Origin: Paenibacillaceae bacterium
GTDB lineage: Bacteria > Bacillota > Bacilli > Paenibacillales > NBRC-103111
DNA: 64,000 nucleotides
NCBI GenBank assembly: GCA_029256185.1
Contig: JAQSYI010000035.1
Location: 1-64,000 of the forward strand
Reading direction: 5' to 3'
Numbering within the stretch: the stretch's first letter is position 1; each line of letters starts with the position of its first letter. The notes beneath the pieces were generated by a model. That model was not told where the DNA came from and did no database searches. It saw only the letters and a program-made list of their open reading frames with translations. The translations under genes and the position numbers were made by a program. Shown here in pieces: positions 8,904 through 17,028 of this stretch.

Positions 8904-9741
8904 ATTCCGGTTCCTCCTTGATTTCCGAAGTAGCATGGATCAGGCCCCAAATCCGCTTCACCAGATGATCGAAGAGGGGATTATCCCTGACCTCCGGCGT
9001 CCGCGGACGGGGAAGGGAAATCCGGATCTCCTCCACAATCTGGGCCGGTCTGCTGGAGAACACGATCACCCGGTCGGAGAGCAGCACGGCTTCATCGATC
9101 TGATGAGTGACCAGCAGCACGGTTTTGCGGGTCTGCTCCCACAGGGCGAGCAGCTCATTCTGCATATCCTGTCTGGTGATGGCATCCAGAGCGGCGAAGG
9201 GCTCATCCAAGAGCAGCACCTCCGGCTCGCAGACCAGCGCCCGGGCAATATTGACCCGCTGCTGCATTCCCCCTGACAGCTGATGCGGCAGATGCTTCTC
9301 AAAGCCAGTCAGGTGGACCATCTCCAAATATGCTCTAGCCTTGTCCTGAATCTCGCTCTTCTTGGCTCCCCTCAGCTCCATACCGTAGCTTACATTGCCA
9401 AGCACATTCCTCCAGGGCAGCAGAGACGGCTTCTGGAACACCACGGTCCGGTCCGGTCCCGGTCCCTTAACCGGCTTGCCGTTGATGGCAATCTCCCCTG
9501 AGGTGGGACTTACCAAACCGGCTACCGCATTCAGGAAGGTGGTCTTCCCGCACCCGCTCAACCCCACAATGGTGACGAACTCTCCGGGCTGCATACTAAG
9601 CGATACCCCGCCCACCGCCTCCGTCAACAGTCCATTGCCCTGATCCTCGAAGGTAATCTTGAGGTCCCTGACCACAAGCTTCGGCCGCGCTTCCCCATCT
9701 GTTGTCTGCAGCGCCTCCGGCGGCCGCAACGCTATGCTCAT
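8893..9741 (-). CDS. SsuB/TauB-type ABC transporter ATPase
   Basis: An ABC ATPase of about 282 residues with Walker A GLSGCGKTTF, Q-loop QKPSLLPW, signature LSGGMQQR, Walker B VLLLDEPFAALD and the H-loop in LLVTHQIDEA. The LLPWRNVLGNV stretch is typical of the nitrate/sulfonate/taurine subfamily. The second ATG (9741) is preferred because AAAGGGGG lies six bases before it and abuts the first ATG. It is the first gene of the operon, so transcription should start in the AT-rich region shared with the LacI-type regulator. Confidence 0.92.
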   Translation of the reverse strand: MSIALRPPEALQTTDGEARPKLVVRDLKITFEDQGNGLLTEAVGGVSLSMQPGEFVTIVGLSGCGKTTFLNAVAGLVSPTSGEIAINGKPVKGPGPDRTVVFQKPSLLPWRNVLGNVSYGMELRGAKKSEIQDKARAYLEMVHLTGFEKHLPHQLSGGMQQRVNIARALVCEPEVLLLDEPFAALDAITRQDMQNELLALWEQTRKTVLLVTHQIDEAVLLSDRVIVFSSRPAQIVEEIRISLPRPRTPEVRDNPLFDHLVKRIWGLIHATSEIKEEPEYEI

Positions 9742-10132
9742 AAGCATCCCCCTTTATGAAAAAAAGGCCAAACATCACCCTGGGCGCTCACGCGCCGGCG
9801 GGCAATATCTTGACCTCTCTTGGTAAAGTCAGCAAGATGTTGATCCACTCCCGTTTACTTAAATTAATGATTAAATTTAAGTAACATCATTTCCAGCAAA
9901 TAATGTACAGTAAACAGGTGTGAATAATTGATATTTGGTTTGTTATTCAAATTTTAGCCCTACACTTTGGTCAAGTCAATGAGTTTAACTGGTTTTTTAG
10001 TGACAAAAACATGAATGTTTATTATACACGGTTAAAGAACGATATATTTTCATTGAATTTAACTTAATTTAATCTATAATAATTAAGTGAAGGAGAAACA
10101 TGGAAAGTTTGGCCACTTGGAGGCATTTTATT
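9742..10132. promoter_or_regulatory. Divergent AT-rich control region with a perfect inverted repeat
   Basis: This 390-base gap between the importer ATPase and the LacI-type gene has no gene. It becomes strikingly AT-rich from about 9855. A perfect inverted repeat with 10-base arms (TTACTTAAAT at 9856-9865, ATTTAAGTAA at 9876-9885) surrounds TAATGATTAA. A second AT-rich block (AATTTAACTTAATTTAAT, about 10057-10074) sits just upstream of the regulator. The palindrome lies about 115 bases before the operon start and is a candidate operator, although it lacks the central CG common in LacI-family sites. Promoter elements cannot be assigned with confidence. Confidence 0.55.
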
Positions 10133-11137
10133 ATGAAAAAAGAAAAAGTGACTCTGACCGATTTGGCTGAGGCATTGAATACCTCTACCGTTTCCGTCAG
10201 CAGGGCCTTGTCCGGCCAGCCGGGCATCAGTGAAGAGCTTAAGCGCCGGGTATGGGAGAAGGCGCGGGAGATGGGCTATCAGAAGGGAAAGAGAAGTGAG
10301 GCCCAACGCATCCTGCTGCTCCATCAGGATCCCTATATTCACGATGTAAGCAATTTCAGCGCCATGTATCAGGGACTGGAGCGGATTCTTCAGGAGGTCA
10401 AGGCGGATTATGATACGGAGTACGTGGACAAGGAGACCCAGAACCAATTGCAATGGCCCAATAAGATGAGCAAGGACACCTCTTTCGACGGGGTTATTCT
10501 TTTGGGCCGCTTCAATCTTCCTTATGCCGCTCTGATTCACAGCCGGATTCCCAATCTGATTTTTTTTACCGGCTATTCCCCCGCCTATAACTATGACAGT
10601 GTCTGGTTCAGCTTCTTGAATGCGGGCTACAAGCTGGGGGAATACCTCATTTCACGCGGACATACCTCCATCGGCTTTCTTGGGAGCAAGAAGTTCTACC
10701 GCAACAAGGAAAAGATGCTGGGGTTATCCATTGTGATGGAGGAGCATGGATTGAAGGAAGATACGGAGCTTAGCTGGGATACCGGGGAGGATTACGAAAG
10801 CAGGCTTCTCGATCTGATCCGCCGCAGCCGGATGCCTACTGCGGTGATTTGCGACCATGATTATACCGCTGTCCAGCTGATCCGCTTCCTGCATGCCCAG
10901 CAGTTGTCCGTCCCGGCAGATGTGTCGGTTATCGGCAGCGGCAACACGGACATGTCGAAGATGTCCTTCCCTCCCCTGACTACGGTGGATGTGAATGTGG
11001 AATATGCCTGCGAGGCTGTGGTCTCCACGCTGCTGAAGCGGATCGCCAAGCCGTACAAGCCCGGAGAGAATGTGGCGATCATCAGCACGCTGGTGGAGCG
11101 GGAGTCAGTGGGTTCCCCCAACCGGACACGTATCTGA
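10133..11137 (+). CDS. LacI-family transcriptional regulator
   Basis: A regulator of about 334 residues. The N-terminal helix-turn-helix and hinge region reads VTLTDLAEALNTSTVSVSRALSG and KRRVWEKAREMGYQ. The rest is a periplasmic-binding-like effector domain, with DVSVIGSGNTDMS near the C-terminus as in the family. Two starts are possible: ATG 10133 with GGAGG nine bases upstream, which I prefer, and ATG 10100 with AGGAG only four bases away. It is divergent from the importer/dehydratase operon and is its likely local repressor. The effector is unknown, but the operon suggests a small organic acid rather than a sugar, which would be unusual for this family. Confidence 0.88.
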   Translation: MKKEKVTLTDLAEALNTSTVSVSRALSGQPGISEELKRRVWEKAREMGYQKGKRSEAQRILLLHQDPYIHDVSNFSAMYQGLERILQEVKADYDTEYVDKETQNQLQWPNKMSKDTSFDGVILLGRFNLPYAALIHSRIPNLIFFTGYSPAYNYDSVWFSFLNAGYKLGEYLISRGHTSIGFLGSKKFYRNKEKMLGLSIVMEEHGLKEDTELSWDTGEDYESRLLDLIRRSRMPTAVICDHDYTAVQLIRFLHAQQLSVPADVSVIGSGNTDMSKMSFPPLTTVDVNVEYACEAVVSTLLKRIAKPYKPGENVAIISTLVERESVGSPNRTRI

Positions 11138-11172
11138 AGAAGGCAAGCTTATCCGGCTCGCCGCGCAGCATG

Positions 11173-11210
11173 AAGAGGAGGAGTTGCTGTCAGCAGCAAC
11201 TCCTCCTCTT
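11173..11210. terminator. Perfect 17-bp hairpin after the LacI-type gene
   Basis: Arms AAGAGGAGGAGTTGCTG and its exact complement surround TCAG. No clear T-run follows on either strand, so it may work as a weak or bidirectional terminator between convergent genes. Confidence 0.5.
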
Positions 11211-11225
11211 GTCATGTTCCCGATC

Positions 11226-11310
11226 CCGCGGCATTGCCATTGCCCGGGATTCTGGTGCAAGCTATATCTGCTTGCACCAGAATCCCATCACTGTCAGGTC
11301 GTCGCGGCGG
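11226..11310. repeat. Duplicate of the siaA 3' end (copy 1 of an 85-bp direct repeat)
   Basis: 80 of 85 bases match 12100-12184, which holds the last codons, stop and hairpin of the siaA-like gene. Read on the minus strand, copy 1 still encodes RRDDLTVMGFWCKQI followed by a stop, in a frame not used by the overlapping antitoxin gene. It contains a perfect 14-bp hairpin (GATTCTGGTGCAAG and its complement). The two copies bracket the toxin-antitoxin pair. Confidence 0.85.
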
Positions 11311-11581
11311 CCTCCTCCATGCCGTGCAAGCTTATTTTCATTCCGAGAGCGAGAGCTAGCCGAAACACGGTATCTAGGCGAGGAATAGAGCCGCCGTTTT
11401 CAATACGTGCAATGGATTCTTGGTGTAGCCCGACTTTGTCAGCCAGCTCTTTCTGAGTCCAACCTATCTCAAGTCTTCTTTGGTGAATCGCATTAACCAA
11501 TTGGGCGACAGCTTCAAGTTCATTCATTCGCATTGGGTTTATCGACTTAAAATTTTTCTTCTTATCACTCCAGCTTTTCAT
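11294..11581 (-). CDS. Xre-family antitoxin-like HTH protein (HigA type)
   Basis: A 95-residue protein with a Cro/C1-type helix-turn-helix in residues 41-82 (TQKELADKVGLHQESIARIE, then PRLDTVFRLALALGM). It follows the Gp49/HigB-like toxin gene by seven bases, the toxin-first order of HigBA modules. Its last five codons and stop lie inside the 85-bp copy of the siaA 3' end, so the C-terminal EAAATT tail was probably acquired by the rearrangement. It should bind and neutralise the toxin and repress the pair. Confidence 0.85.
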   Translation of the reverse strand: MKSWSDKKKNFKSINPMRMNELEAVAQLVNAIHQRRLEIGWTQKELADKVGLHQESIARIENGGSIPRLDTVFRLALALGMKISLHGMEEAAATT

Positions 11582-11588
11582 TATTCCA

Positions 11589-11954
11589 TCACTCCTTCCG
11601 CATTCTTGAACACCAGTTTTTCATTCGCCTCTCAGCAACTGCAATCTCCCTCGGCGGTGTTTTTTGCGTTGTCTTAAGAAAGTGGTGCAGTAAAATAAAG
11701 TGATCTTCATTCCAACCAAAGAACAAAATACGATTTTTTCCTGGTCTTACTTCCCATATGTCACCCGAGATCCGCTTGGTAAATTTTTCACCAGCTCTGG
11801 TTCCTTTGTCTTCCAAACGATTCAAGCAATAAATGATCTGCTCCAGTTGAACTCTTGCATCCTTGTTATTCCGGGCTGCAGCATCAAGGTCGTCAATAAA
11901 CCTCTCAACTGGCTTATTCCCATCATCGTCTTCATAGAATAGTATTTTGTACAA
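11589..11954 (-). CDS. HigB/RelE-like toxin, phage Gp49-like family
   Basis: The core matches Gp49-like HigB toxins: YKILFYEDDDGNKPVERFI, then DIWEVRPGKNRILFFGW and FILLHHFLKTTQKTP. These are ribosome-associated or free mRNA endonucleases. I start it at TTG 11954, which has GGAGG five bases upstream and gives 121 residues, the usual size. An ATG at 12047 would add 31 residues, but it has no ribosome site and begins inside a hairpin arm. It forms a toxin-antitoxin pair with 11294-11581. Confidence 0.82.
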   Translation of the reverse strand: MYKILFYEDDDGNKPVERFIDDLDAAARNNKDARVQLEQIIYCLNRLEDKGTRAGEKFTKRISGDIWEVRPGKNRILFFGWNEDHFILLHHFLKTTQKTPPREIAVAERRMKNWCSRMRKE

Positions 11955-12046
11955 AGCTTCCTCCGGACTGTTACAAGTATACTCCACCTTCAGTGCAATT
12001 ATAACATATAGATCATAAAAACGCTGTATCTTATGCGGTTCATACA

Positions 12047-12077
12047 AAGAGACACTTACTTTACTGAAGTGTCTCTT
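12047..12077 (-). terminator. 11-bp hairpin between siaA and the toxin gene
   Basis: Arms AAGAGACACTT and AAGTGTCTCTT are perfectly complementary around nine bases. On the minus strand the stem is followed by TG; the U content comes from CTCTTTG, which is modest. It could end the siaA transcript before the toxin-antitoxin pair. Confidence 0.5.
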
Positions 12078-12099
12078 GTTTAGGCCATATGAAGGTTAA

Positions 12100-12184
12100 C
12101 CGCGGCATTGCCATTGCCCGGAATTCCGGTGCAAGCTATATCTGCTTGCACCGGAATCCCATTACTGTCAGGTCGTCCCGGCGG
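12100..12184. repeat. siaA 3' end, copy 2 of the 85-bp direct repeat
   Basis: Contains the last codons of siaA (RRDDLTVMGFRCKQI and stop at 12136) and a 13-bp hairpin built on ATTCCGGTGCAAG. It matches 11226-11310 at 80 of 85 bases. Two of the five differences fall at paired positions in the stem and preserve pairing (C-G here, T-A in copy 1). Confidence 0.85.
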
Positions 12185-13989
12185 GGCAGACCACCCTGGT
12201 ACGCGGCGATCTCCTGCAGGAACAGCCCTTCTTGTTCACTCAGCGGCTGTCCCCCGCGGGTTTTGAGCCAATCGGCAAACCGGCTCTTGCCGTACGTGAG
12301 TGCCTTGGGACCGCCATTCTGGTCAAACAGCCCGTCCGTTCCCATATAGAAGGTCACCCCATCGGTGAGTTCAAGCTCATGGCCGGCAAACGGGTGCTCA
12401 TAAGCGGTTCTCCGGTACCCGATCCCCCGCCGGTCAGGCTCCACTATCACAACAGAGCCATCCGTCTGCCGGACGAACAAAGGGCATGCCGCGCCTGCGA
12501 ATTGGAGCTTGCCCTCTGAGATGCGGCACAGCCCCAAAGCCAGACCGTCGTCCGTGCCCATCCCCCGCTCCTCCTGACGGAGTGTAGTCTTCAGCATGCG
12601 GTTTAGCTCCATCAGGATCTCTCCCGGCAGCAGATCCCCGTTCTTATCCACAATGCGGTCCAGCATGGCTACAGACAGCATGGTCATAATCGCTCCCGGC
12701 ACTCCGTGTCCTGTACAATCCCCCAGTGCAATCAGACAACCCTGTCCATACGGACGCGCCCAGTAGAAATCCCCGCCGACCACATCCTTGGGCTGCCAAA
12801 TCACGAAGTGCTCCTGGAGCAGATCCTCCAGTTTTTCCTCGGAAGGCAATACATTCTCCTGAATCCGCTTCGCATAACCGATGCTGTCCATAATCTCTTC
12901 ATTGCGCAGGGCCAACTCCCTGGTGCGGTCCGTTACTACCGTCTCCAGCTCCTGATTGAGCTGAAGCGCGCGTTTATACGGATTGGCCAGACGGCTGGAT
13001 ACTACATAGAACATGAATACAATCGAGATGATGGAGATGAATAAAGCAATGATGGTATTATTCTTGATTGTGCCCAGGAAGGAGACGGTTTCCTGCCGCT
13101 GAATCAGGACCAGCAGCCGGTGGTCCGTGGAACGCAGGGGGTAGCTGATCAGATCGGTAAGCTCTCCGTCTTCTCCCGTAATCTCCATAATCTCGGCATT
13201 CCCGCCAAATCCGGCCTGCACCCTCTGGAACACATAGTCGGAGGCCAGATCCTTCAGGAGCATGCCGTTATGCTCCAGAACATCGGACAGCAGTACCTTG
13301 CCCTCGGCGTTAACGAGCCACACATGGCTTCCCTTGCCGTACTTGTAGGTTTGGAACTCTGCAGAGAGCTCCTTCAGGCTCATGCCCACACCGGCTACAC
13401 CCAGCGGACGTTCCCGGTCTCCCACCAATGCATTAATGAATGCGGACGTATCCTTGCGCACTGAATTGTAATCGATGTTGACCGCTACCTTCATATTGGA
13501 GCCAAGCGTATGATAGAACCAGGCGTCGTCCGGGTCCTGACTGCTTACTTTGTCTATGACAGAGCCGCTCTCCGACCAATATTGGCTGGACACTGCACTT
13601 ACCACAAAGGAGCTGTTGTAGGCGCGGGATTCATGGAGATAGCCAAGCTTCTGCATGGCGTACTCCGTCAGTTCCCCGTCCTGTTCGCCGCCGGTTACCC
13701 AGCGCAGGATCAACGGATCATCGGCCAACGTGATGGCTGTCTCCTTGGCCCGCTCAATCCGCCCGTCCAACTGCTCACCGATAGACTTGGCTATTGTGCC
13801 CAAGTCCTGATTCTTCAGCTTGCTTACGACCCCATTCTTTGTAAACACATAACCAAGGGTACCGGTCAACAGCATGGAGAAGACGATCAGCACACTGGCC
13901 AGTCCAATCACCTTGTATACACTGCGGTCATAGCCGTACAGAACGGCTTTGCCGGAATCCTCGGTCTTCTTGCTCAAAAGTTGTTTCAT
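12136..13989 (-). CDS. siaA: SiaA-like sensor PP2C/SpoIIE phosphatase
   Basis: A 617-residue membrane protein. An N-terminal membrane helix (about 28-50), an extracellular Cache-like sensor and a second helix (about 310-330) precede a coiled coil (QLNQELETVVTDRTRELALRN is broken here as QLNQELETVV and TDRTRELALRN). The C-terminal SpoIIE-type phosphatase domain starts around residue 380 with DVVGGDFYWARPY and LIALGDCTGHGVPGAIMTML, whose aspartates bind metal. It ends in DDLTVMGFR, another metal-ligand motif. In Pseudomonas the SiaA phosphatase dephosphorylates SiaC and opposes the SiaB kinase. The siaC- and siaB-like genes lie directly upstream in the same operon, which supports the call. The extracellular signal is unknown. 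Confidence 0.85.
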   Translation of the reverse strand: MKQLLSKKTEDSGKAVLYGYDRSVYKVIGLASVLIVFSMLLTGTLGYVFTKNGVVSKLKNQDLGTIAKSIGEQLDGRIERAKETAITLADDPLILRWVTGGEQDGELTEYAMQKLGYLHESRAYNSSFVVSAVSSQYWSESGSVIDKVSSQDPDDAWFYHTLGSNMKVAVNIDYNSVRKDTSAFINALVGDRERPLGVAGVGMSLKELSAEFQTYKYGKGSHVWLVNAEGKVLLSDVLEHNGMLLKDLASDYVFQRVQAGFGGNAEIMEITGEDGELTDLISYPLRSTDHRLLVLIQRQETVSFLGTIKNNTIIALFISIISIVFMFYVVSSRLANPYKRALQLNQELETVVTDRTRELALRNEEIMDSIGYAKRIQENVLPSEEKLEDLLQEHFVIWQPKDVVGGDFYWARPYGQGCLIALGDCTGHGVPGAIMTMLSVAMLDRIVDKNGDLLPGEILMELNRMLKTTLRQEERGMGTDDGLALGLCRISEGKLQFAGAACPLFVRQTDGSVVIVEPDRRGIGYRRTAYEHPFAGHELELTDGVTFYMGTDGLFDQNGGPKALTYGKSRFADWLKTRGGQPLSEQEGLFLQEIAAYQGGLPRRDDLTVMGFRCKQI

Positions 13990-13992
13990 GTC

Positions 13993-14376
13993 TCACTTCA
14001 TTTCTGCAATAATGTGGAACGGAAGAGACAGATCCTCTTTGAATTCCTCCGCGCACTCCAGCTCATTTTCATTGTCCGGATTGTACAGCCATTGGAGGGA
14101 GACATCCTTGCCCGCCGCATAAGCATCATCAAATTTCTCCAGCATCATCATATAGCACTTGGTGCTGCTGGTATTCATGTATGGAATCTGAATCCTGATC
14201 ATTAGAGGCTGGGTGACAGGCTGCTCCAGATATTCGTCCACCCATTGCAAGACGGGCTCGTAGAATTTGAACACATTTTCCGGATACGATTGTCCGATGA
14301 ACTGAAGCAGCTTGTCCTCAGGTAGGAATTGAACCTCTGGTGTACTTTTGGTGGCAGCGATATACAACGATTTCAT
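13993..14376 (-). CDS. siaC: SiaC-like phosphoprotein (DUF1987)
   Basis: A 127-residue protein of the SiaC family. The segment IPYMNTSSTKCYMMMLE (residues 64-80) matches the region that holds the phosphorylated threonine or serine of SiaC; candidate sites are Thr69, Ser70, Ser71 and Thr72. The stop is four bases from the siaA start. In Pseudomonas unphosphorylated SiaC binds and activates the diguanylate cyclase SiaD, but no GGDEF gene is present here, so the output partner must lie elsewhere or differ. Confidence 0.87.
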   Translation of the reverse strand: MKSLYIAATKSTPEVQFLPEDKLLQFIGQSYPENVFKFYEPVLQWVDEYLEQPVTQPLMIRIQIPYMNTSSTKCYMMMLEKFDDAYAAGKDVSLQWLYNPDNENELECAEEFKEDLSLPFHIIAEMK

Positions 14377-14388
14377 GGGTTCTCCTCT

Positions 14389-14934
14389 CTATACAATGGC
14401 GTTCAGAGTAAAAAAAGACAATGTTGCATCAATGCGGGTAACCGAATATTGCAGCGGCTTCGAGGCCTTGCGGGCCATCTCGATTATTCCGAGCCCCGCC
14501 CCTCCGGATTCCGACTGCGGTTCCTGCAGCTTCTCCTTGTACAGCTTCTTCAACTCCGCCTTGTCCAGAGAAACCAGCCGGTCGATCAGGCTTAGGAGGG
14601 GCTCCAGGTCAACGGTCTCAATGATATTCCCGGAGCAGATGTAATGGCCCGCCTCCGACTTGCCGATGGTGACAATGCTGGAATTGGCAATGCGTTCATA
14701 CTGCTGGCTGCCTTCCTTGCTTCCCGCATAATTCTTGATATTCTGCGTCTGCTCAATAAATACGGCAAACACATTGAACACTACGCTTGTGGTCCGCTCC
14801 TCGGACTCCATGTACTTCTTGACGGCTTCCCCGTATTCTTCAATCAGACCCTGGGACAGCTTGCCCGAGAAGCTGATCAGAATTCCGTTATCCCTCAATA
14901 TATCCTGCACTTCGTACAGACGTTTTCCCAGCAT
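14389..14934 (-). CDS. siaB: SiaB-like protein kinase
   Basis: A 181-residue SiaB-family protein with an atypical GHKL-like fold. The GGAGLGIIEMARKASKPLQY segment (about 143-162) resembles the nucleotide-binding G-box of this family. SiaB phosphorylates SiaC on Thr/Ser in characterised systems. It sits between the histidine kinase and siaC genes with short gaps, consistent with one transcript. Confidence 0.82.
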   Translation of the reverse strand: MLGKRLYEVQDILRDNGILISFSGKLSQGLIEEYGEAVKKYMESEERTTSVVFNVFAVFIEQTQNIKNYAGSKEGSQQYERIANSSIVTIGKSEAGHYICSGNIIETVDLEPLLSLIDRLVSLDKAELKKLYKEKLQEPQSESGGAGLGIIEMARKASKPLQYSVTRIDATLSFFTLNAIV

Positions 14935-14964
14935 TGCAGTTCCTCCCTAGATTATGGATGTCTA

Positions 14965-15954
14965 TCAGCTTCGGACCAACTGTACAGGAATCCGGAAGTA
15001 AAAGGTACTCCCTGCTCCATGCATGCTTCTCACACCCATTGTTCCATTATGGTTTGCAATGATCTCTTTGGCGATGGACAGGCCCAGTCCGCTGCCATGA
15101 ATTCCTGTCTGCCTGGTATAGCTGCCGCGGAAGAACCGTTCGAACAGATGCGGAAGCTCCTCTTCCGGAATACCAGGCCCCGTATCGCATACTTCCACAA
15201 GCAGCGCCGGCTCTGTGCTGTCCGCTCCTGCTGCTTCTATATGGAAGGACACTTGGATGTTCCCGCCTTGCGGTGTGAATTTGATGGCGTTCATCAGCAA
15301 ATTATTCATCACCTGCTCCACCCGGATCAGATCAGCGACGATAATTGCCGTACATCCGTCGGGAGCCTGCTGGGGCGGGTGAAACAACAACGCAACCCCT
15401 TTTTGGGCCGCTTCCTCCAGACCGAACCGGGACAGGGCCTTCACCAAGTCCTCCAACAGCAATTCCCGCAGTTGGAAGCTCAGCCGGTTGCCGCGGAGCT
15501 TGGCCAGATCAAACAGATCGTCGATCAATTGGTTCATCATGAGCACCTTGCTGTACATGGCCTGCAAGTATTTATAATCCAACGGGACCAAGCCATCCAG
15601 CAATGCCTTCACATATCCCTGAAGGGCAGTCATGGGCGTGCCCAACTCATGGGTAATATCGGAAATCAACTCCCTGCGCATGATCTCCATCTGCTTCAGG
15701 CTTTCATTGGCTACACGAATCTCATTCTCCCGCTCCATCAACGCCCTTCCTTGAATATCACTGATCCGTGCCACCTTTACGGAGGTCTTGAGCAGCCGCT
15801 CATAATCGTCCACCAGTCTGGCGTACCTGTTCCTCAGTCCCTCCGCCTGCTCCGCCTCAAGCGCCTCAGCCGTTTGGGCAAGGTAAGCTTTGGCAGCTTC
15901 AAATACCTTATGCTCCTCTTGAAACATGCCTAAGCTGTCCGGCCGGTTGTTCAT
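14965..15954 (-). CDS. Cytoplasmic sensor histidine kinase at the head of the siaBCA operon
   Basis: A 329-residue HisKA/HATPase kinase. A coiled-coil N-terminus (residues 12-100) leads to the phospho-acceptor motif SDITHELGTP with His102. The ATPase domain shows NNLLMNAIKFTPQGG (N-box), VCDTGPGIPEEEL (G1) and GSGLGLSIAKEII (G2). No membrane helix and no PAS domain are evident. There is no response-regulator gene in the window, so it may be orphan or may feed into the Sia module. GGAGAGGGG precedes the ATG. Confidence 0.88.
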   Translation of the reverse strand: MNNRPDSLGMFQEEHKVFEAAKAYLAQTAEALEAEQAEGLRNRYARLVDDYERLLKTSVKVARISDIQGRALMERENEIRVANESLKQMEIMRRELISDITHELGTPMTALQGYVKALLDGLVPLDYKYLQAMYSKVLMMNQLIDDLFDLAKLRGNRLSFQLRELLLEDLVKALSRFGLEEAAQKGVALLFHPPQQAPDGCTAIIVADLIRVEQVMNNLLMNAIKFTPQGGNIQVSFHIEAAGADSTEPALLVEVCDTGPGIPEEELPHLFERFFRGSYTRQTGIHGSGLGLSIAKEIIANHNGTMGVRSMHGAGSTFYFRIPVQLVRS

Positions 15955-16083
15955 CCGCTGGCGATCCCCTCTCCAAAAGCCCCTGCGTCACCTTATATGA
16001 CATCTTTCTCTATTATATGACAACTTGCCCGTTTGCGGCATGGCAAAATCAGAAAAACCCGATGAAAGAATATGCCCGTTGCA

Positions 16084-16890
16084 TCAAGGATCTTCATGGG
16101 AGCGGCTTCTCGAATACTCGGAGGGCGTATATCCCGTGGCGCTTTTGAACATTTTGCTGAATTGGTAGATCCCGTTGATGCCGACGGCTTCGGCAATGCT
16201 GGTAATGGAGGAATAGTCGCCGAGGAGCATTTCCTTTGCCTTCTGAATCCGGATGAGGCCAATATATTTCATAGGAGGGATGCGGTATATTTCCGTGAAA
16301 ATCTTCCGGAAGTACACGCTGCTGATTCCCGCAATCCCGGACAGCTTGGCCAGATCCAGACTGGGGTCGTTGTAATGCTCCTCCAGATACCGCACGGCAG
16401 GCCTAATCAAATCATACTTGCTGGACAAGGGGTAAGCCGAGCCGGACCGGGCAACGTCCAATCTCGTCAATATGTCGTACAGTCCGGCCATGCATCTGAT
16501 GGTATGGGAGGGCTTCTTGAATGTCCGGAACCGCTCCAGACGGTCGAAAATATGGATCATCTCCGCCATATTGCTCACCTCGAACTGCTGAACCGGGCAT
16601 ACGGGCAAGGGGAACCCGGCCTCAAACTCGATCATCAGGCACTCCCCCGGTTCCAGGCATGTGAAGGAATAGGATACTCCCTTGGGCAGGAGAATGACAT
16701 GGCTGCTGTCGGATACCCAGGTCTTGCCCTCCGATTCGTATACCGTTCTTCCGGCAGTCTTGAATGCCAGGGCCCATAATTCCCGGTTTTTCCGCTGCCT
16801 GGACTCGCCGGAATTCAGACGGACTCTATTCAGGGCGCATATCTTGAGAATTATCAAATCTGACAATTCAAATGAGTTCATTTTTATCAC
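16084..16890 (-). CDS. AraC-family regulator
   Basis: A 268-residue protein with a cupin-like N-terminal sensor (VILLPKGVSYSFTC) and two C-terminal helix-turn-helix motifs (LDLAKLSGIAGISSVYFRKIF and SITSIAEAVGINGIYQFSKMF, quoted in parts as LAKLSGIAGISSVYF and IAEAVGINGIYQFSKMF). It is divergent from the quinone oxidoreductase operon at 17165-20930 and may control it. The start is either ATG 16890 or the in-frame ATG four codons later. Confidence 0.88.
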   Translation of the reverse strand: MIKMNSFELSDLIILKICALNRVRLNSGESRQRKNRELWALAFKTAGRTVYESEGKTWVSDSSHVILLPKGVSYSFTCLEPGECLMIEFEAGFPLPVCPVQQFEVSNMAEMIHIFDRLERFRTFKKPSHTIRCMAGLYDILTRLDVARSGSAYPLSSKYDLIRPAVRYLEEHYNDPSLDLAKLSGIAGISSVYFRKIFTEIYRIPPMKYIGLIRIQKAKEMLLGDYSSITSIAEAVGINGIYQFSKMFKSATGYTPSEYSRSRSHEDP

Positions 16891-17028
16891 CTAATTGGAT
16901 TATATAATATATTTTTCGATCTCCATAATAAATTCTGTATCAAAAAAGATAAACATTATCGAATCTTCCATTTGCAACTTGTTGGCCGAAGCGTATATTA
17001 CGTATTGTCACCGCAACCCCCCGGGGGC

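Noticed and set aside
12047..12049. ATG at 12047 as the toxin start
   Set aside because: There is no ribosome site and it lies at the edge of a hairpin; TTG 11954 has GGAGG at proper spacing and gives normal family length.
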